Shown piece after piece: positions 60,713-64,000 of a stretch of DNA of 64,000 nt (position 1 is its first letter; every line of letters starts with the position of its first letter). The DNA comes from Cetobacterium sp050033475. Its GTDB lineage: Bacteria; Fusobacteriota; Fusobacteriia; Fusobacteriales; Fusobacteriaceae. The notes under the pieces are model-generated. The model did no database searches and was not told where the DNA came from. It saw nothing but the letters and a program-made list of their open reading frames with translations. Where the stretch lies: assembly GCF_050033475.1 (NCBI RefSeq), contig NZ_CP188321.1, positions 62,001 to 126,000 of the forward strand. The letters are read 5' to 3'. The translations under genes and the position numbers were made by a program.

Positions 60713-60789
60713 GCCTAGATAGCTCAGTTGGCTAGAGCACTCGGTTCATACCCGAGCGGTCGAAGGTTCGAATCCTTTTCTAGGCACCA
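60713..60789 (+). tRNA. tRNA-Met, elongator type (anticodon CAT)
   Basis: Acceptor GCCTAGA pairs fully with TCTAGGC, followed by ACCA. The loop TTCATAC gives anticodon CAT. A paired first base argues against initiator tRNA. A lysidine-modified tRNA-Ile(CAT) cannot be wholly excluded from sequence alone. Confidence 0.88.
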
Positions 60790-60795
60790 TAATAC

Positions 60796-60879
60796 GCGAG
60801 GGTGGCGGAATTGGCAGACGCACCAGACTTAGGATCTGGCGTCCTAGACGTGAGGGTTCAAGTCCCTCCCTTCGCACCA
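60796..60879 (+). tRNA. tRNA-Leu (anticodon TAG)
   Basis: Acceptor GCGAGGG pairs with CCTTCGC and ends ACCA. The loop CTTAGGA gives anticodon TAG. A long variable arm (GCGTCCTAGACGT) is present, as expected for leucine. Confidence 0.96.
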
Positions 60880-60891
60880 AGTGCGAAATTA

Positions 60892-60918
60892 AAAGACAGA
60901 TTACTCTGTCTTTTTTTA
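60892..60918. terminator. Terminator after the tRNA cluster
   Basis: AAAGACAGA, a TTAC loop and TCTGTCTTT with a T run; it also closes the convergent epimerase-like gene. Confidence 0.9.
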
Positions 60919-60922
60919 TTTC

Positions 60923-61804
60923 CTATATAAATTTTATTTTTTGAATAAATTCTTTTTTATTCTTACTCTCTAACTTATTAATACAATATTTTTCTTCAAC
61001 TCTTCCTGTATTTTCCACGAAATCCGTTGTTCCTGCCCAAGGCTCAATACAAATAAATTCACTCTCATCACCATTACTCCATAAAGTTACTAAAGGAAAA
61101 TCTTCAAACTCTAATTCTATTCCATGATTTGAATTTTTATTTTTTAAACTAATTTTTTTATTTTTTAATTCGTCTAAAACATATGCGTGTTCCTTAAATC
61201 TTTTCTTGTATAATTTAAATGGTTTTTCAAGTTCTAATTCTATTTTTTCTGAACTTACAAACTGTCCACCTTTATCCATATTATATTCAATACATTTTTC
61301 ATCGTTGAACTCTAAATAAAAATCTTCAAAAGTATCTCTATCTCTATATTTACATGAAAATGCTGTATGTCCACCAACATGATAATACATTTCACATTTA
61401 TCTTCATTTTCTACAATATATTTTTGAATTAAATTATTATCTTCAAGTATATATTCTATTTTAAAAATAAATTCATATGGATATTTATTTTTTAATTCCT
61501 CAGAACTTTTCAATTGAAAAACAATTTTTGTATTATTTTTTTCTATTACCTGAAATAATGCTTCCCTTACAAATCCATGTTTATCCATAGGTAATGTAAT
61601 TCTCTTACCATCATAGGGATAATCAATTTCTCCATTTTTTATATTTCCAATAAAAGGAAATAAATTAGGAGCACTTTTTAAAAAACTTCCTGTTTTACCA
61701 TGCCATATATATTCTATTTTCGTTTCTTTTGAAAAAACTCTCTTTAATTCTCCACCTATTTCATTTACTTCTACAATCAATTTATCATTTTCTAACTTGT
61801 ACAT
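60923..61804 (-). CDS. Aldose 1-epimerase-like protein (LacX type)
   Basis: Mutarotase-fold protein of 293 aa. The N-terminal IEYIWHGKTGSFLKSAPNLFPFIGNI, LPMDKHGFVREALF (His of the active site), YYHVGGHTAFSC (second His) and IEPWAGTTDFVENTG fit the LacX branch of the GalM family. It would interconvert sugar anomers in the cytoplasm; the natural sugar is unknown. It is divergent from the amino-sugar operon and may serve it. Confidence 0.87.
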   Translation of the reverse strand: MYKLENDKLIVEVNEIGGELKRVFSKETKIEYIWHGKTGSFLKSAPNLFPFIGNIKNGEIDYPYDGKRITLPMDKHGFVREALFQVIEKNNTKIVFQLKSSEELKNKYPYEFIFKIEYILEDNNLIQKYIVENEDKCEMYYHVGGHTAFSCKYRDRDTFEDFYLEFNDEKCIEYNMDKGGQFVSSEKIELELEKPFKLYKKRFKEHAYVLDELKNKKISLKNKNSNHGIELEFEDFPLVTLWSNGDESEFICIEPWAGTTDFVENTGRVEEKYCINKLESKNKKEFIQKIKFI

Positions 61805-61885
61805 TACATCCCCCTTTTTTTTATTTATTCCTTGGTAAAAATAATATTATAAATAAGCTTAAAATGCAATTTAAAAAAATTTTAT

Positions 61886-61914
61886 TTGACAAATATAAAG
61901 TTTTTTTTTATAAT
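61886..61914 (+). promoter_or_regulatory. Consensus promoter of the amino-sugar operon
   Basis: TTGACA (61886-61891) and TATAAT (61909-61914) are both perfect and spaced by 17 bases; transcription should begin near 61921. Confidence 0.92.
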
Positions 61915-61920
61915 TCACTC

Positions 61921-61945
61921 AACTGGTACGTACCACTTACCAGTT
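61921..61945 (+). promoter_or_regulatory. NagR/DasR-like GntR operator
   Basis: ACTGGTACGTACCACT (61922-61937) contains the perfect palindrome TGGTACGTACCA and matches the DasR/NagR consensus ACTGGTCTAGACCACT except in the central four bases. A second, wider arm pair, AACTGG (61921-61926) and CCAGTT (61940-61945), surrounds it. It sits at the predicted transcription start. The regulator gene is not in the window. Confidence 0.7.
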
Positions 61946-61972
61946 AAAAATTTTTAGGGGTGGAACTAAAAT

Positions 61973-62923
61973 ATGGAAAACGTATTCTTCATTGGAATTG
62001 ATAGTGGTGGAACTAAAACTGCTATATCTGTCATTGATAAGAATCAAAATGAAGTTCTTAGCTTCCAAACTGGAACTGGTCATTATTTACAAATAGGTTT
62101 TCAAGGTTTAGAAAATTTATTAACAGAAATTACTAATAAAATTTATAATGACTTAAATATAACCAGTGAAAATATTGGGTATATTTTTGCTGGGATTCCA
62201 GGATATGGAGAAATTAAAGAAGATAAATTAAAAATTGATCAACTTACAAATAAAGTGTGGAATAATATTAATTTTAAAATAGGAAATGATATGGAAGCTG
62301 GATGGGCAGGTTCACTAGCTTGCGAACCAGGTATAAATATCATAGCTGGAACTGGAGCAATCGGTTATGGAATAAATGCTCAGGGACAACAAAGCAGAAG
62401 CAGTGGGTGGGGACCCATCTGTGGCGACGAAGGTTCCGCATATTGGATAGGAAAAAAATCCTTAGAAATTTTTACCAAGGAATCCGATGGAAGATTAGAA
62501 AAAACTCCACTTTATGAAATTTTTAAAAATGAATTAAATTTACAAGATGATTTTGATATTGTTAATTTAATTCATAACCAATATCAATTAGATCGTGGAA
62601 AAATAGCTAAATTATCTTTACTAGTTTATAAGGCTGCTTTAAAAAATGATAAATATGCCATTTCTATTTTTAAAGAAGCAGCTGAAGAAATTGGACTTAT
62701 GATTAAAGCAATTATGAAAGATATATCCTTTGAAAATCATCCTGTAAAAGTTTCATATACAGGCGGAGTTTTCCAGTCAGGAGATTATATTTTTAATCCC
62801 CTAAAGGAATATTTAAAAAATAATAATTTAAATATAGAAATAATAGATCCTAAGTATTCTGCTGTTGAGGGTTCAGCACTCTATGGATTAAAACTATATC
62901 AGAAAGAAATTGGAGGATTATAA
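61973..62923 (+). CDS. BadF/BadG-type N-acetylglucosamine kinase-like protein
   Basis: Sugar kinase of 316 aa in the ASKHA fold. The phosphate-binding start is FFIGIDSGGTKTAISVID, then NDMEAGWAGSLACEPGINIIAGTGAIGYG and GWGPICGDEGSAYWIGKKSL, as in eukaryotic-type GlcNAc kinase, and YTGGVFQSGDYIF near the end. Its stop codon overlaps the start of the AgaS-like gene (TAATG). The operator and partner make N-acetyl-glucosamine or galactosamine the likely substrate; this is inference. Confidence 0.85.
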   Translation: MENVFFIGIDSGGTKTAISVIDKNQNEVLSFQTGTGHYLQIGFQGLENLLTEITNKIYNDLNITSENIGYIFAGIPGYGEIKEDKLKIDQLTNKVWNNINFKIGNDMEAGWAGSLACEPGINIIAGTGAIGYGINAQGQQSRSSGWGPICGDEGSAYWIGKKSLEIFTKESDGRLEKTPLYEIFKNELNLQDDFDIVNLIHNQYQLDRGKIAKLSLLVYKAALKNDKYAISIFKEAAEEIGLMIKAIMKDISFENHPVKVSYTGGVFQSGDYIFNPLKEYLKNNNLNIEIIDPKYSAVEGSALYGLKLYQKEIGGL

Positions 62924-64000
62924 TGTCAATGGAATATGTTACTCTAAAAGAAATTGAACAACAGGGAAAAGTTTGGAAAGAAACTTTAGAAAATATTGAA
63001 AAATCTCAAGAAAAATTGAAAGAATTTTTTAATAAAATAGATTTAGAAAATAGAACTGTTATTTTTACAGGAGCTGGTACATCTGAATTCGTTGGAAATA
63101 CTATTACTCCAAGATTAGGAACTAAATTTTTATCAATAGCTACAACTGATATTGTTAGTAATCCTGAAAATTATTTTAAAAAAGATGAAAAAGTATTATT
63201 AGTCTCTTGTGCTCGTTCTGGAAATAGTCCTGAAAGTGTTGCAACAGTTAAATTAGCTGATCAAATCGTTGAAGATATTGCTCATGTAATCATTACTTGT
63301 AACCACCAAGGAGCTCTTGCAAAATCTAAAGGAAATGAAGAGAATTCATTTGTTTTATTAATGCCTGCTGAGTCTAATGATAAAGGATTTGCAATGACTA
63401 GTAGCTTTACATCTATGTCTCTTGCTGGATTAACTATATTTAAGTTAGATAAAATTAATTGTATAAAAAGAAACTTAGATACAGTTATTTCTCTTATTGA
63501 AAAAAATAAAACTAAAATGAATGATTTAATTTCAGAATTAGTTAAATTAGAAAATTCTAGAATTGTTTATTTAGGAAGTTCTTGTTTAAAAGGACTAGCT
63601 GAAGAAGCATCATTAAAATGCTTAGAACTTACTGCTGGAAATATGAGCTTACATTATAACTCACCTTTAGGATTCAGACATGGACCTAAATCAATAATTA
63701 ATGATAGTACTTTAATCATAACTATGCTTTCAAATAATGAATATACAAGAAAATATGAGTTAGATTTATTAAAGGAAATGCATAATGAAAAAGGTGGAAA
63801 AAAATTACTTACTATAGACATGGCTAATTGTTCTGTAGCAAAAGAAAATTCTGATTTTTACTTCACATTTGATTATGCTGGAGAATATATGAATGAAGTA
63901 TTCAATATGTTCCCATATGTATACTTTGCTCAATTATTTGCATTTTATAAGTCATTAAACTATGGAATTAATCCAGATAATCCTTGCCCTACAGGGGAAG
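62923..64000 (+). CDS. agaS: AgaS-like SIS-domain sugar-phosphate isomerase/deaminase (partial)
   Basis: SIS-domain protein, at least 359 aa, cut by the window end; AgaS is about 385 aa, so little is missing. The first SIS domain has VIFTGAGTSEFVGNTITPRL and CARSGNSPESVATVKLAD. The second has VYLGSSCLKGLAEEASLKCLELTAG and the active-site region SPLGFRHGPKSII. AgaS-type enzymes convert galactosamine-6-phosphate or tagatose/ketose phosphates. The ATG overlaps the kinase stop, so translation is coupled. It completes a kinase plus deaminase/isomerase route. Confidence 0.88.
   Translation, partial: MSMEYVTLKEIEQQGKVWKETLENIEKSQEKLKEFFNKIDLENRTVIFTGAGTSEFVGNTITPRLGTKFLSIATTDIVSNPENYFKKDEKVLLVSCARSGNSPESVATVKLADQIVEDIAHVIITCNHQGALAKSKGNEENSFVLLMPAESNDKGFAMTSSFTSMSLAGLTIFKLDKINCIKRNLDTVISLIEKNKTKMNDLISELVKLENSRIVYLGSSCLKGLAEEASLKCLELTAGNMSLHYNSPLGFRHGPKSIINDSTLIITMLSNNEYTRKYELDLLKEMHNEKGGKKLLTIDMANCSVAKENSDFYFTFDYAGEYMNEVFNMFPYVYFAQLFAFYKSLNYGINPDNPCPTGE

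Noticed and set aside
60554..60879. tRNA cluster as a mobile-element integration site
   Set aside because: No integrase, direct repeat of a tRNA 3' end or foreign-looking genes lie next to it.
1..64000. CRISPR array, prophage, insertion sequence or origin of replication
   Set aside because: No regularly spaced repeats, cas, capsid, transposase or dnaA-box cluster was seen anywhere in the window.

Overview
The window is AT-rich, Gram-negative anaerobe chromosome, most probably from the Fusobacteriota and plausibly Cetobacterium or a close relative. Seen in the sequence: a FomA-type fusobacterial outer-membrane porin, an OmpA-family lipoprotein, many Sec signal peptides, strong AGGAGG ribosome sites, near-consensus TTGACA-17-TATAAT promoters and tight gene packing. 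There are no phage, transposon or CRISPR signatures. The genus is an inference; it rests partly on a near-complete anaerobic cobalamin pathway, a trait associated with Cetobacterium.

Layout. 1-3.5 kb: sugar-binding protein (mglB), a LemA/DUF2207 pair and tRNA-Arg. 3.5-9.3 kb: a purine permease behind a purine riboswitch, the porin, a TlpA-type thioredoxin, an OmpA lipoprotein and a DUF4403 protein. 9.3-16.6 kb: stress and redox genes: htpG with a degenerate CIRCE, a Spy-like protein, ahpC with a domain-permuted ahpF, a stand-alone CuA-like cupredoxin and an Mrp/NBP35-type Fe-S carrier. Small unannotated genes also lie here. 16.6-17.9 kb: murI and a thioesterase. 18.0-32.7 kb: one minus-strand operon of 18 genes, cbiMNQO-cbiP-cbiB-cobD-cbiX-cbiACDETLFGHJ, behind a cobalamin riboswitch. 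It imports cobalt and carries tetrapyrrole chemistry from cobalt chelation to adenosylcobinamide phosphate. The steps before chelation (SUMT, precorrin-2 oxidation) and nucleotide-loop assembly (cobU, cobS, cobT) are not in the window.

32.8-47.1 kb: glycerol kinase, a flavin reductase, two MATE exporters, an M3 oligoendopeptidase, an amidohydrolase, a DprA-like protein, a glutamate symporter, an exported TSCPD/FMN-binding pair, and an operon of two membrane proteins plus an M20 peptidase. 47.1-59.3 kb: a dicarboxylate/amino-acid symporter, a PHP-MalY-AcuI operon, YibE/F with a LysM 5'-nucleotidase, and an M20D amidohydrolase with two membrane proteins (one DUF3100) and an adjacent regulator. 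59.3-64 kb: a YihY protein, four tRNAs (Pro, Trp, Met, Leu), an aldose-1-epimerase-like gene, and an amino-sugar operon (GlcNAc-kinase-like plus AgaS-like) behind a consensus promoter with a NagR/DasR-like operator. The AgaS-like gene runs off the right edge.

The overall picture is a fermentative anaerobe using amino acids, peptides, purines and amino sugars, making its own B12, and relying on several RNA-level switches. I found no single unmistakable new system. The best leads are the adenine-type riboswitch fused to a ribosome site, the terminated leader of murI, the permuted AhpF, the orphan CuA domain, the exported TSCPD/FMN pair and the very small genes at 7.6 and 12.2-12.5 kb.
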